Positions 1 to 11,656 of a stretch of DNA of 64,000 nt are shown one piece after another. The notes below the pieces were generated by a model. That model saw nothing but the letters and a program-made list of their open reading frames with translations. It ran no database searches and was not told where the DNA came from. The position numbers and the translations under genes were made by a program. Each line of letters begins with the position of its first letter. Position 1 is the stretch's first letter. Location: the NCBI GenBank assembly GCA_013001055.1, contig JABDNH010000003.1:186001-250000 (forward strand). The letters run 5' to 3'. Source of the DNA: Sphingomonas sp. GTDB lineage: Bacteria; Pseudomonadota; Alphaproteobacteria; Sphingomonadales; Sphingomonadaceae.

Positions 1-1
1 C

Positions 2-721
2 ACCAATTCGGCCAAATATGGCAGCCTGTCAGATAAAGGCGAAGTGACGATCCATTGGGCGCGCGATAATGAAGGCACGCTAACGATAGAATGGGAAGAA
101 CATGGCGGCCCCGCTGTCCAGAAGCCGATGCGCAAGGGCTTCGGCACGACCATCATCGAACATAGCGTTCCTTATGACCTTGGTGGTACGGCCAAGACGG
201 ATTTCGATCCGGCGGGCCTGAAAGCCATTTTCACGATCCCGACCAGACATCTTCATGACGGGCCAAAGCCGATGGAATCCCAAATGCCACCTTCTCCTTC
301 AAGCGCAAAAGACGGCGTGCCAGTGATCAAAAGCGAAGTCGATCCGGAGCTGCTCGCCGGCCAGCGGGTGTTACTGGTCGAAGACAGCCTTATCATCGCG
401 CTCGATGCCGAGGACATTCTGGTTCGGCTGGGCGCGCGCGACGTGGTCACCGAAGCAACAGTAGAAAACGCGCTGGCAGCGATCGATAAAGAAGAACCAG
501 ATTTCGCGCTGCTGGATATCAATCTCGGCGAACGCGACAGCTTCAGCGTTGCCGACGTCTTGCTGGCGAGAGATATCCCGTTCGTTTTTGCGTCAGGATA
601 TGGTGAGCAGGCCGCTTTGCCGGAACAGCATGCAGACCGTCTGGTCCTGCAAAAACCTTATACGATCGCTACTGTCTCGCGTCGCCTGACCGCTTGGAAA
701 GAGGGTGAGAACAAGGCCTAG
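2..721 (+). CDS. C-terminal part of an HWE/HisKA_2-type hybrid histidine kinase with a receiver domain (5' truncated by the window)
   Basis: Frame open from base 2 (TNSAKYGSLSDKGEV, N-box like), GFGTTIIEHSVPYDLGG G-box like; then receiver domain VLLVEDSLIIALDAEDIL...DFALLDINLG...VFASGY...LQKPY. Confidence 0.8.
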   Translation, partial: TNSAKYGSLSDKGEVTIHWARDNEGTLTIEWEEHGGPAVQKPMRKGFGTTIIEHSVPYDLGGTAKTDFDPAGLKAIFTIPTRHLHDGPKPMESQMPPSPSSAKDGVPVIKSEVDPELLAGQRVLLVEDSLIIALDAEDILVRLGARDVVTEATVENALAAIDKEEPDFALLDINLGERDSFSVADVLLARDIPFVFASGYGEQAALPEQHADRLVLQKPYTIATVSRRLTAWKEGENKA

Positions 722-1608
722 CGCGGGGAGTAATCGGTCTCGCCCGTCAGGCTCTTGTACACCGCTTCGACGAACTTCGCGCCGGTTATGAAGCCTTCCT
801 GCGTGTCATAGGGTTGCGTAAGGTCGCGGGACTGCACCTGCTCAAGACTTTCCCCGGCGTCGATACCTGCCTTCACGCCATCGCGGATGGCGATCAGCAT
901 GTCATGATAGGCCTGCAAATCCGCCCGGGTCGCAAGCGGGCCGTGACCGGGGATGATCCTGGTATCGGCATTGCTGTGGTCGAGCACGCGCTTGGCCGTC
1001 GCGATGACCCCCTCGATCGAGCCGCCGGCCTTGAGGTCGATATAGGGCCAGGTCACCTTGTTGAAAAACGTGTCGCCCATATGGACGACATTGGCGCCGC
1101 GCCAATGCACGATACTGTCGCCATCCGTATGAGCATGGTGCACGTGCATGACGTGAATTTCGTCGCCATTCCAGTGGAAGGTCACGCCGTCGGAAAAGGT
1201 GATGACCGGCAGGCCGCCGTCGCTGTCGCCTTCCTCGAGCGCCGCAGCAAGACGCGCGCGCACATTGTCATGCGCCATGATCAGCGTGCCGCCTTCACCG
1301 AGGTTCTCGTTACCGCCGGTGTGGTCGCCATGATAATGCGTGTTGAAGACGAAGCGGATCGGGTCGTCGTCGAGCGCCATGGCGGCGGCGACGATCTTGT
1401 CGGTCAGCGGAGCATACTGGTCATCAACGAGGATCGTACCGTCATCGCCATAGCTCACACCAATATTGCCGCCGGCACCGAAAAGCACTGCCACACCGGG
1501 GGCAATCTCCTGCGTTTCGATCTCAACGCCGGCAAAACGGTCCTGGTGAGCTGCCGTCGGCACGGTGACTGTAGCCACAGCGGTAGCAGCGAGAATGTGA
1601 CGGAACAT
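718..1608 (-). CDS. MBL-fold metallo-hydrolase with signal peptide
   Basis: MFRHILAATAVATVTVPTAAHQ signal; HYHGDHTGGNENL metal motif; IIPGHGPLA. Start trimmed from the longer ORF. Confidence 0.85.
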   Translation of the reverse strand: MFRHILAATAVATVTVPTAAHQDRFAGVEIETQEIAPGVAVLFGAGGNIGVSYGDDGTILVDDQYAPLTDKIVAAAMALDDDPIRFVFNTHYHGDHTGGNENLGEGGTLIMAHDNVRARLAAALEEGDSDGGLPVITFSDGVTFHWNGDEIHVMHVHHAHTDGDSIVHWRGANVVHMGDTFFNKVTWPYIDLKAGGSIEGVIATAKRVLDHSNADTRIIPGHGPLATRADLQAYHDMLIAIRDGVKAGIDAGESLEQVQSRDLTQPYDTQEGFITGAKFVEAVYKSLTGETDYSPR

Positions 1609-1651
1609 GTAAAGCCTCCCCGAAGAGTGATGGAGGCGTAACGAGGCGGGC

Positions 1652-2800
1652 TTACTCGTTGTTCCCCTCGAACAGGGTCTTGATACGCGCGAAGAAGCCC
1701 TGGCTTTGCGGGCATTCATCGCCTGTCTCGGTCTCGCGGAATTTCGCCAGCAGCTCTTTTTGCTTCTTGCTCATCCTGGTCGGGGTTTCGACGAGAATAC
1801 GCGCAACCATGTCACCGCGGCCCTTGCCCTGAAGCACGCTCATGCCTGCGCCGCGTTTCCGCAGCGCCTCTCCCGATTGCGTGCCCGCCGGAATCTTGAA
1901 GGCGATCTTCTCGCCATCGACGCCCGGAACCTCTATCTCGCCGCCCAAGGCTGCGGTGGTGAAACTTACCGGGCAATCGGCGACCAGTGTCGTACCCTCG
2001 CGCGCAAAAATTGGATGCCGCTTCATGTGTACGAACAGGTACAGGTCGCCCGCTGGCGACCCGCGCACCCCGGCTTCGCCCTCTCCGGCAACGCGGATGC
2101 GGGTGCCCTCGTCGACGCCCTTGGGTACCGTCACGGTCAGCTTGCGCTTCTTTAGCGATCGCCCTTCGCCATCACACTTGGGACACGGATCGGCGATCGT
2201 CTGGCCCGAGCCCATGCACACGGCGCAACCGCGCTCGACCACGAAGAAACCCTGCTGCGCGCGCACCCGTCCCGCCCCGCCACAAGCGTGGCAGACTTCG
2301 GGAGTGGACGCTCCTCGCGATCCGTTGCCACCGCAAGGTTCGCACGGCGCCAACGCATCGATCGTGATGGTCTTTTCAGCGCCCGCAAACGCTTCTTCCA
2401 ATGTCAGATCGAGATCGTAACGAAGATCGGACCCACGACCGACGTTGGCCGCGCCACCGCGGCCGCCGCCAGCGCGCTGCTGGTCCATAAAATCGCCGAA
2501 GATCGACGAGAAGATATCGGAGAAGTCCTGGGAACCACCGCCAAAGGGGCCCTGCCCGCCACCTGCTCCGCCGTTGGTGAAGGCTTCATGGCCGAACCGG
2601 TCATAGGCGGCGCGCCTCTGGTCGTCCTTGAGGCAGTCATAAGCCTCGTTCACGGCCTTGAACTTGGCCTCGGAAACCTTGCACCCGCCCTTGCGATCAG
2701 GGTGATGTTCCATCGCCAGCTTGCGATAGGCGCGCTTTATCGTGGCCGCGTCTGCATTGCGCGCCACGCCCAGCGTTTCATAATAATCGGTAGTTGTCAC
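1652..2800 (-). CDS. dnaJ: molecular chaperone DnaJ
   Basis: J domain with HPD, G/F region, four CxxCxGxG-type zinc repeats; adjacent to dnaK. Confidence 0.97.
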   Translation of the reverse strand: MTTTDYYETLGVARNADAATIKRAYRKLAMEHHPDRKGGCKVSEAKFKAVNEAYDCLKDDQRRAAYDRFGHEAFTNGGAGGGQGPFGGGSQDFSDIFSSIFGDFMDQQRAGGGRGGAANVGRGSDLRYDLDLTLEEAFAGAEKTITIDALAPCEPCGGNGSRGASTPEVCHACGGAGRVRAQQGFFVVERGCAVCMGSGQTIADPCPKCDGEGRSLKKRKLTVTVPKGVDEGTRIRVAGEGEAGVRGSPAGDLYLFVHMKRHPIFAREGTTLVADCPVSFTTAALGGEIEVPGVDGEKIAFKIPAGTQSGEALRKRGAGMSVLQGKGRGDMVARILVETPTRMSKKQKELLAKFRETETGDECPQSQGFFARIKTLFEGNNE

Positions 2801-2823
2801 TCAAACCCGCCCCGGTCGCTAAG

Positions 2824-2854
2824 CGGCGCCGACCGCTTACTCGCAGTCGGCGCC
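2824..2854. other. Perfect 9-bp inverted repeat between dnaK stop and dnaJ start
   Basis: ggcgccgac (2825-2833) / gtcggcgcc (2846-2854), no U-tract. Confidence 0.75.
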
Positions 2855-2861
2855 GTCATAC

Positions 2862-4802
<1,941 letters not shown>

Positions 4803-4873
4803 AAAATCTATCCCTCTCTCGAGCCCTGTTGAGCCGTCCCTTGGGAACGTGCAATGTAAGTTTCTGAGAGGCG

Positions 4874-4901
4874 ATATAGGTGCGCAATTTTCAACCACAA
4901 G
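4874..4901 (-). promoter_or_regulatory. Putative sigma-32 (RpoH) promoter of dnaK
   Basis: Minus strand CTTG-N17-CCTATAT, similar to the alphaproteobacterial RpoH pattern CTTG-N17/18-CYTATNT, about 70 nt upstream of the dnaK ATG. Confidence 0.5.
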
Positions 4902-4932
4902 GCTCAACCAGAAGTCTTGGAAATCAGCCGCA

Positions 4933-6141
4933 ATGTTGAGTTCGTTACGGGACGGTAACTGGCTTGGCATCGAGCGGACGCGGCGAATTGCGACGATCAT
5001 GCTGGGCCTGGGCGTGCTCTGGTTGGCGCTTTTATGGGGCACTGCCGACGGAACGATCGACCGCTTCGGACGCCCCGTCGGCGCCGATTTCAGCCAGGTC
5101 TATGCGGCCGGCCAGATGGTGTGGGCGGGCGATGCCGCCGGGGTTTGGAATTGGACCGCGCATGGCTTGGTGCAGCAAGCGATCCACGGATCGACCAATG
5201 TCGACCTTTACGGCTGGCATTATCCTCCGCCCTTCCTGCTCATCGCCGCACCGCTTGCGCTTTTACCCTATTGGGCAGCGCTGATTGTGTGGCAGACTGT
5301 GACGCTCGGTGCGTTCGCCCTGCTTGCGCGCGCCGCCATCGACCGAAAGGACTGGTGGCTCTGGATCCTCGGTGCGCCGGTCACCTTCATTTGCATCGGC
5401 CATGGACATAACGGCTTCCTCACCGCGGCGCTGTTCGGCGGCGGGATGCTCCTAATGGAAAAACGGCCCTGGGTAGCGGGGCTGCTGATCGGCGCGCTCG
5501 TCTACAAGCCGCATTTTGCGCTGCTTCTTCCACTTCTCTTGCTGGTCCTGCGCGCATGGCGCACCATTGCCGGTGCGGCAATCTCCAGCCTCGGCCTGAT
5601 TGCAATCACGCTTGCCATTTGGGGCTGGCCGGTCTGGCAGGCGTTCATCGACAGCCTCGACCTAACGCGCACGGTCATACTCGAAGAAGGCCGCACCGGC
5701 TTCTTCAAGATCATGAGCGCCTTTGCCTGGGTGCGCCTCTGGGGCGGCAGCGTCCCGCTCGCCTACGCCGCGCAGCTGCTTGTAACCATCATCGCCATCG
5801 GCACGACGCTCTGGCTTGCTACCAAGGGTCGCCCCGATCTTACAAAGGCTGCCGCAGCGACCGCCGCCTTGCTGGCAACGCCCTACCTGCTCGATTATGA
5901 CCTCGTCCTGCTCTTGGTCGCCACCTACTTCCTGTGGCGTGATGCGCAGACGCTCGGCTATCTCGATTGGGATCGAACCCTGATCGGCTGGAGCTGGGCC
6001 GCCCCGCTTTTTGCGCGCGTCGCGGCGCTGACCGCAGCGATTCCCCTCGGCCCGATATCGCTGATGCTGACGTTATGGGTTGCGGTACGACGCCTTAAGG
6101 CATCGCCATCCCGCCATTCACGTGAAGGGTCTGCCCCGTAA
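4933..6141 (+). CDS. GT87/DUF2029-type polytopic membrane protein
   Basis: Many hydrophobic segments; [25 protein letters not shown] and [25 protein letters not shown] typical of DUF2029. Confidence 0.75.
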   Translation: MLSSLRDGNWLGIERTRRIATIMLGLGVLWLALLWGTADGTIDRFGRPVGADFSQVYAAGQMVWAGDAAGVWNWTAHGLVQQAIHGSTNVDLYGWHYPPPFLLIAAPLALLPYWAALIVWQTVTLGAFALLARAAIDRKDWWLWILGAPVTFICIGHGHNGFLTAALFGGGMLLMEKRPWVAGLLIGALVYKPHFALLLPLLLLVLRAWRTIAGAAISSLGLIAITLAIWGWPVWQAFIDSLDLTRTVILEEGRTGFFKIMSAFAWVRLWGGSVPLAYAAQLLVTIIAIGTTLWLATKGRPDLTKAAAATAALLATPYLLDYDLVLLLVATYFLWRDAQTLGYLDWDRTLIGWSWAAPLFARVAALTAAIPLGPISLMLTLWVAVRRLKASPSRHSREGSAP

Positions 6142-6832
6142 TATAGCTGGCTTCGTCGCTAGCCAGATAGGCGACCGCAGCGCCGATATCGCCGCCCGTG
6201 CCCATCTTGCCCATCGGGATTCGCGACAGGATTGCATCGCGCTGCTTGTCGTCGAGCGAATCGGTCATCGCGCTTTCCATGAAGCCCGGCGCCACCGCGT
6301 TCACCGTGATCCCGCGGCTCGCGACTTCCTGCGCCAATGCCTTGCCCATGCCGACCAGGCCCGCCTTGGCCGCGACATAGTTCACCTGCCCCGGATTGCC
6401 CGTCTCACCCACGACCGAGCTGATATTGATAATGCGTCCGCCGCGCGCGCGCATCATCGGTTTGACGGCCGCACGCATCAGCCGGAAGGCAGCCTCAAGA
6501 TTGACCTTGATGACCTGCTCCCATTCCTCGTCCTTCATGCGCATCGCGAGATTATCGCGCGTAATGCCCGCATTATTGACGAGAATGTCGAGCTTGCCGA
6601 GCGCCTCGACCGCCGCGGGCACGAGCCCATCGACGCTTTCCGCATCCGACAAATCGGCCACCAACGTCACGTGATCGCCGCCAAGTTCGGCGGCAAAAGC
6701 CTTGAGCTTCTCCTCGTTCGAGCCCGACAGCGCGAGGCGCGCCCCCTGCGCCGCGAGCGCCTTCGAAATCTCCGAGCCCAGCCCGCCCGATGCACCCGTG
6801 ACGAGCGCGGTTTTACCTTCGAGTGAAAACAT
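6095..6832 (-). CDS. fabG: 3-oxoacyl-[acyl-carrier-protein] reductase
   Basis: SDR motifs TGASGGLGSEI, NNAGITRDNL, YVAAKAG; follows fabD with ATGA overlap. Confidence 0.93.
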   Translation of the reverse strand: MFSLEGKTALVTGASGGLGSEISKALAAQGARLALSGSNEEKLKAFAAELGGDHVTLVADLSDAESVDGLVPAAVEALGKLDILVNNAGITRDNLAMRMKDEEWEQVIKVNLEAAFRLMRAAVKPMMRARGGRIINISSVVGETGNPGQVNYVAAKAGLVGMGKALAQEVASRGITVNAVAPGFMESAMTDSLDDKQRDAILSRIPMGKMGTGGDIGAAVAYLASDEASYITGQTLHVNGGMAMP

Positions 6833-7755
6833 CAGACTTCCTTCGCAAATGCTTCGATATCATCCATCGACACGAGATTGACCGTCTCCGCGTCGGGCGC
6901 GATTTTCTTGACCATGGGGCCAAGCACCTTGCCGCCCACTTCGACGAACTGGGTGACACCCTGGTCGGCCATCCACGCCACGCTTTCGCGCCAGCGCACG
7001 CGGCCCGTCACCTGCGTCACCAGCTGGTCGCGGATCGCATCGACATCGGCGCCAGCCGACGCGGTGACGTTAGCAACCAGCGGGACGCTTGGGCTATGCA
7101 TGCTGGCCCGACCCAGCGCTTCGGCCATGCGGTCGGCGGCGGGCTGCATCAGCGAGCAATGAAAGGGCGCCGACACCGGCAGCTTGATCGCGCGCTTGGC
7201 ACCCATGTCCTTGGCGCGTTCGACGACGCGGTCGATGGCACCTGCATGGCCCGATAGCACCACCTGCCCCGGGTCGTTGTCATTGGCTACTTCGCATACT
7301 TCGCCTTCGGCGCAGGCTGCGGCAATCTCTTCTGCCATTGCGATATCGACGCCCAGCAGCGCCGCCATCGCACCGACGCCGACCGGCACCGCTGCCTGCA
7401 TCGCATTGCCGCGTATGCGCAAGAGCTTGGCCGTCTCGGCCAGTGCGAACGTTCCGGCTCCGCAAAGCGCGGAATACTCGCCGAGCGAGTGGCCAGCCAC
7501 AAAATCGGCATTGCCATCAAGATCGACTCCCAGCGTTCGCAACACCGCGATCGAGTGCGCCATGATTGCCGGCTGCGCGTTGGCCGTCATCGTCAGCTCG
7601 CCTGCTGGCCCCTCTGCCATCAGCTTGGCGAGATGCTGGCCCAGCGCCTCATCGACTTCGCCGAACACGTCTCGCGCGGCGCCGCTGGCGTCCGCCAACT
7701 CCACGCCCATGCCGACTTTCTGGCTGCCTTGACCCGGAAAAATAAATGCACGCAT
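6832..7755 (-). CDS. fabD: malonyl-CoA-ACP transacylase
   Basis: MRAFIFPGQGSQKVGMG, GHSLGEYSALCGAG, PVSAPFHCSLM. Confidence 0.95.
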   Translation of the reverse strand: MRAFIFPGQGSQKVGMGVELADASGAARDVFGEVDEALGQHLAKLMAEGPAGELTMTANAQPAIMAHSIAVLRTLGVDLDGNADFVAGHSLGEYSALCGAGTFALAETAKLLRIRGNAMQAAVPVGVGAMAALLGVDIAMAEEIAAACAEGEVCEVANDNDPGQVVLSGHAGAIDRVVERAKDMGAKRAIKLPVSAPFHCSLMQPAADRMAEALGRASMHSPSVPLVANVTASAGADVDAIRDQLVTQVTGRVRWRESVAWMADQGVTQFVEVGGKVLGPMVKKIAPDAETVNLVSMDDIEAFAKEV

Positions 7756-7966
7756 CGATGCGGACCTCCCTGTGTTTGGGCTCCGACTAGGAAGCAATGC
7801 GCGCACTGGCAAGAGCGTCTCGTCGCTTTTGCTGAACCATGCATAACGCTGCGGTCAGAAAAGGCTCACCCGACTCTTGCAATCGAATAAGCACGCACCA
7901 GATGGCGCGTCCAATAGGAATGGCACAGGGTTCAAAACCCGCCAAAAAAGGAATTGGAGTTTAGTA

Positions 7967-8563
7967 ATGAAGAAGTTTTTGTTCGCCGCTGCAGCGGCCA
8001 CCACTGCATTCGCTACGCCCGCGATGGCGCAGGACAGCCAGGCCGACTTCCACGCCGGCGCGACCGTTGGTTACCACCAGATCGAAACGATCGATTTCAA
8101 CGATATCGGTATCAACGCCGAAAGCGACATTGACGGCATGACCTACGGCGGCTTTGCCGGCGTCACTTTCCCGGTGGGCGAGCAGCTGTTTGCTGGCGCC
8201 GAAGGCGAATTCCGCTTCGGCACCGATGCCATCGACAACGAATATGGCGTCAGTGGCATGTTCGGCACGATGGTCGGCGAAAACACGCGCCTCTACGTGC
8301 GTGGCGGCTACCAGTGGATCGAATATGACATCGGTTCGATCGCCGAGGACGTTGCCGACGATCTCAACCTGTCGGGCGCCGATCGCGATGCCTTCATCGC
8401 CGGCGTAATCGACGGTGTCGGCAATGACGACAATGACAGCGGCTTCCTCGTGGGCGCCGGTGCGGACATCGGTCTTGGCGAAGCGGCGTTCCTTCGCCTT
8501 GGCGCCGACACGATCGAATTCGACACGCTGCGCCTGACCGCGGGTGTCGGCATCAAATTCTAG
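7967..8563 (+). CDS. outer-membrane beta-barrel protein
   Basis: Signal peptide MKKFLFAAAAATTAFATPAMAQ; alternating glycine/aromatic strands; terminal GVGIKF. Confidence 0.8.
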   Translation: MKKFLFAAAAATTAFATPAMAQDSQADFHAGATVGYHQIETIDFNDIGINAESDIDGMTYGGFAGVTFPVGEQLFAGAEGEFRFGTDAIDNEYGVSGMFGTMVGENTRLYVRGGYQWIEYDIGSIAEDVADDLNLSGADRDAFIAGVIDGVGNDDNDSGFLVGAGADIGLGEAAFLRLGADTIEFDTLRLTAGVGIKF

Positions 8564-8584
8564 GTCTTCCCCCAGACCCGGAAG

Positions 8585-8622
8585 AAAGGGGTCGGGCGCG
8601 TTCCTGCGTCCGGCCCCTTTTT
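8585..8622 (+). terminator. Rho-independent terminator
   Basis: ggggtcgggcgc/gcgtccggcccc stem followed by ttttta. Confidence 0.8.
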
Positions 8623-9766
8623 ATTGGCCGGCGGGCGGCTGCGCGAACCGGGCCTGCGGCAGATATCGCCGCAGTTTCGAGGCAAAGCTGCGCAGGCATA
8701 CTTCGCTCGTTCCCAATGGACCGGGCTCATACGCGCCGCTTTCCATGCCCGCCTGCACGCGCTCGATCAGCACCGTGTCCTCGGCATTCACCTGCCTGTT
8801 GATCCGCCAGTTGAGATAGCGTGCTGCACGCATCTCGCGCCGATTATCGGGCAGCGCGTAGCTGATCTCGCGGATCACCGTTTCGGTTGGGCTGACGGGC
8901 AGGAATTGCATGTAGTCCACCTGGTCCGGGTATATGTCGAACGCGACGTTGGGAAACAGTTTGAAATAGATCCACTTGCGCCGATGGGACGGCGGCAAAT
9001 GCGGCACCTCGGGAAGGAAATGCTGGTAGGCCCGCTCTGACGGATTGGCCGATGGCGTATCGCGCAAATCGCCCCACATCTTGTCGGCATGTTCGCGCGC
9101 CTCGATGCCATAGCTCTTGCCGAACAAGCGCGTCAGCCCGGGATGCCCTACCGAAATATGTAGCCCGTCCGAATAATTGTCGGCGATGGTTTTCCAATTC
9201 AATCGCCGCGGCCTGAGCGTTACCCGCCCGATCGGCTCCAGTTCCTCGAAGCGGTAAGGCGCGATTTCGTCCTGGTATGGCGCCATCATCTCGGCCACGC
9301 TCGGAGCGCCGCGTTCCAGCGTCACGAAGTAGAAGCCCTGCCATTCTTCCAGCGCCACCGGCTTAAGTCCCAGCCGTTCCTCATCGAGCGCCGGATAATC
9401 GGCGCGGCTCGGGACGCCCTTGAGCGCTCCCTCGCGGCTCCAGCTCCAACCATGATAGGGGCAGGTCAGCAGCTTGGCACAGCCACCGTGGTCATCGACG
9501 ATCCGGCTGCCGCGATGGCGGCAGACATTATGGAACGCGCGCACCGCTCCATCGTCGCCGCGGATGACGATCACGCTCTCGCCAAGATAGTCGAGCTTGC
9601 GCCAGTCGCCGGGGTTTGGGATTTCGCTCACGTGGCAAACAACCTGCGGCGCGGCCCTCAGGAAAGCGTTTTTCTCGGCTTCGAAGAATCCAGCGTCGTG
9701 ATAGACCCAGCCGGGAAGGCTCTCACCAGCCTGCGGATCGGGCTCTTCAAGACGTCGCGTCGCCAT
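8621..9766 (-). CDS. Rieske [2Fe-2S] aromatic ring-hydroxylating dioxygenase alpha subunit family
   Basis: CRHRGSRIVDDHGGCAKLLTCPYHGW Rieske motif; NWKTIADNYSDGLHISVGHPGL iron site. Start chosen at MATRRLEEP. Confidence 0.88.
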   Translation of the reverse strand: MATRRLEEPDPQAGESLPGWVYHDAGFFEAEKNAFLRAAPQVVCHVSEIPNPGDWRKLDYLGESVIVIRGDDGAVRAFHNVCRHRGSRIVDDHGGCAKLLTCPYHGWSWSREGALKGVPSRADYPALDEERLGLKPVALEEWQGFYFVTLERGAPSVAEMMAPYQDEIAPYRFEELEPIGRVTLRPRRLNWKTIADNYSDGLHISVGHPGLTRLFGKSYGIEAREHADKMWGDLRDTPSANPSERAYQHFLPEVPHLPPSHRRKWIYFKLFPNVAFDIYPDQVDYMQFLPVSPTETVIREISYALPDNRREMRAARYLNWRINRQVNAEDTVLIERVQAGMESGAYEPGPLGTSEVCLRSFASKLRRYLPQARFAQPPAGQ

Positions 9767-9928
9767 GTCCAAGGGCTTGCCACAGCGCGATAATTCCGGC
9801 AATGGGCGCCTCGCAGCATCGGACGGAAGCGATTCCGCCCCCACTTGTTGCATCGAATGACTAGACGACAGCCGGAGGGGCGTTTGCATGGTGCAGCGTC
9901 AGCGATCGGCCAAAATGAGAGAAGAAGC

Positions 9929-10276
9929 ATGGCGCTCTATGAGCACATCTTCCTCGCGCGTCAGGACCTTGCGCAAGCGCAGGTCGACACGATGACCGAG
10001 GAAGCGACCAAGATCATTGCCGATAATGGCGGCAAGGTGGTCGACACCGAAAATTGGGGCCTCAAGTCGATGGCCTACAAGATCCAGAAAAATCGCAAGG
10101 CGCATTATGTGATGCTCCGCCTCGACACGCCGCCCGCGGCGATCGCCGAACTGGAACGCCTCACCCGCGTCAACGAAGACATCGTGCGCTACATGACCAT
10201 CAAGGTTGAAGAGCACGAAGAAGGCCCCTCGGCCATGATGCGCAAGGAAAAGCGCGGAAAGAAGGAGCGTAACTAA
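9929..10276 (+). CDS. rpsF: 30S ribosomal protein S6
   Basis: [14 protein letters not shown]...[16 protein letters not shown]. Confidence 0.96.
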   Translation: MALYEHIFLARQDLAQAQVDTMTEEATKIIADNGGKVVDTENWGLKSMAYKIQKNRKAHYVMLRLDTPPAAIAELERLTRVNEDIVRYMTIKVEEHEEGPSAMMRKEKRGKKERN

Positions 10277-10500
10277 TGGCCCGTCCGTTTTTCCGCCGCC
10301 GCAAGTCCTGCCCGTTTTCCGGCAAGGACGCGCCCGTCATCGATTACAAGGACGTCCGCCTGCTTCAGGGGTTCACCTCCGAGCGTGGCAAGATCGTCCC
10401 GTCCCGCATCACCGCAGTGTCGGCCAAGAAGCAGCGCGAACTCGCCAAGGCGATCAAGCGCGCGCGTCACATCGGCCTCCTGCCCTACCTCGTGAAGTAA
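10276..10500 (+). CDS. rpsR: 30S ribosomal protein S18
   Basis: [10 protein letters not shown]...[55 protein letters not shown] overlap with rpsF. Confidence 0.98.
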   Translation: MARPFFRRRKSCPFSGKDAPVIDYKDVRLLQGFTSERGKIVPSRITAVSAKKQRELAKAIKRARHIGLLPYLVK

Positions 10501-10512
10501 GGAGAACTCGAC

Positions 10513-11250
10513 ATGGATGTGATCCTGCTTGAACGCGTCGAAAAGCTTGGCACCATCGGTGACGTTGTCACCGTGAAGAACGGTTATGCCCGTAACTTCC
10601 TGCTGCCCAACAAGAAGGCCCTGCGCGCCAACAAGGCGAACAAGGAAATCTTCGAAGCCAATCGCGAGCGTCTCGAAAAAGAAAACGCCGAAAAGCGCTC
10701 GGGCGCCGAGGCCGAAGGCAAAAAGATGGACGGCACCACGCTGGTCCTCATCCGCCAGGCCTCGAACACCGGCCAGTTGTACGGCTCGGTGTCGACCCGC
10801 GACATGGTCACCAGCATGAAGGAAGAAGGCTTCGACATCGAACGCAGCCAGGTCCAGCTGGTCCGCCCGATCAAGACCATCGGCATGCATGACGTGAATG
10901 TCGTGCTGCACCCCGAGGTCACCATCGTGGTCAAGGCTAACGTGGCCCGTTCGCCTGAAGAAGCCGAACTGCAGGCGCAGGGCGTCGACATCATCCAGCA
11001 GATGCTGGAAGATGAAGAAGAAGCGATCAAGGAAGCTGCCGAAGATGCAGCGCCGACGCTTGAGCCCGGCCAGGTCATCAACGAAGATGGCGAAGTCGAG
11101 CCTGCCGATGGTCCGGCTGTCGAGTCCGTGGAAGTTGTCGAAGCCGGCGCCGAAGCCGGTGACGAAGCTGGTGACGAAGCCGTTGCCGATGCAGCTCCCG
11201 AAGTGGAGGCTTCCGACGAGGAGGCCAAGAAGTCCGGCGAGGAAGAGTAA
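10513..11250 (+). CDS. rplI: 50S ribosomal protein L9 with a long acidic C-terminal extension
   Basis: MDVILLERVEKLGTIGDVVTVKNGYARNFLLPNKKA plus an E/A/D-rich tail. Confidence 0.96.
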   Translation: MDVILLERVEKLGTIGDVVTVKNGYARNFLLPNKKALRANKANKEIFEANRERLEKENAEKRSGAEAEGKKMDGTTLVLIRQASNTGQLYGSVSTRDMVTSMKEEGFDIERSQVQLVRPIKTIGMHDVNVVLHPEVTIVVKANVARSPEEAELQAQGVDIIQQMLEDEEEAIKEAAEDAAPTLEPGQVINEDGEVEPADGPAVESVEVVEAGAEAGDEAGDEAVADAAPEVEASDEEAKKSGEEE

Positions 11251-11281
11251 GCCTCGTCAGCTTCATCGCAGAATGAAAACA

Positions 11282-11316
11282 GGCCGTCCGCTCTTCAGCG
11301 GGCGGCCTTTTTCATT
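11282..11316 (+). terminator. Rho-independent terminator after rplI
   Basis: ggccgtccgct cttc agcgggcggcc ttttt. Confidence 0.9.
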
Positions 11317-11369
11317 GCGGAACGCCGAACGCTCTTCGCCCGTTATGTCCTTGAATAAGGAGATAAAGA

Positions 11370-11525
11370 ATGAGCAAGCACAAAGACGACAAACCCGAAG
11401 TCATGGAACGCCTGGAAGCGATGGAAGTCGATACGTTCGATCCCGTCGAGTATCAGGAAGAGGGCCAGGGCAAGCCGCACAAGGGCCTCAAGAAAGAGCT
11501 CAAGAAAGACGCGCGCCGCCGATGA
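11370..11525 (+). CDS. hypothetical small charged protein (51 aa)
   Basis: MSKHKDDKPEVMERLEAMEVDTFDPVEYQEEGQGKPHKGLKKELKKDARRR; AAGGAGA upstream; below the ORF-track cutoff. Confidence 0.6.
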   Translation: MSKHKDDKPEVMERLEAMEVDTFDPVEYQEEGQGKPHKGLKKELKKDARRR

Positions 11526-11656
11526 AGAAACGCAAGCCACTGGAACGCGAACAGGTAGCCAATGAAATGGCACCGGCGCTTCGGCGCGTTGATCGCATGG
11601 CTGCACTCGCCCCCGTTCGACCCAAAGCCGGCCCCTCGCCCGGCAAGCCGATCTAG
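11522..11656 (+). CDS. hypothetical small basic protein (44 aa)
   Basis: MKKRKPLEREQVANEMAPALRRVDRMAALAPVRPKAGPSPGKPI; ATGA overlap with the preceding small ORF. Confidence 0.5.
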   Translation: MKKRKPLEREQVANEMAPALRRVDRMAALAPVRPKAGPSPGKPI

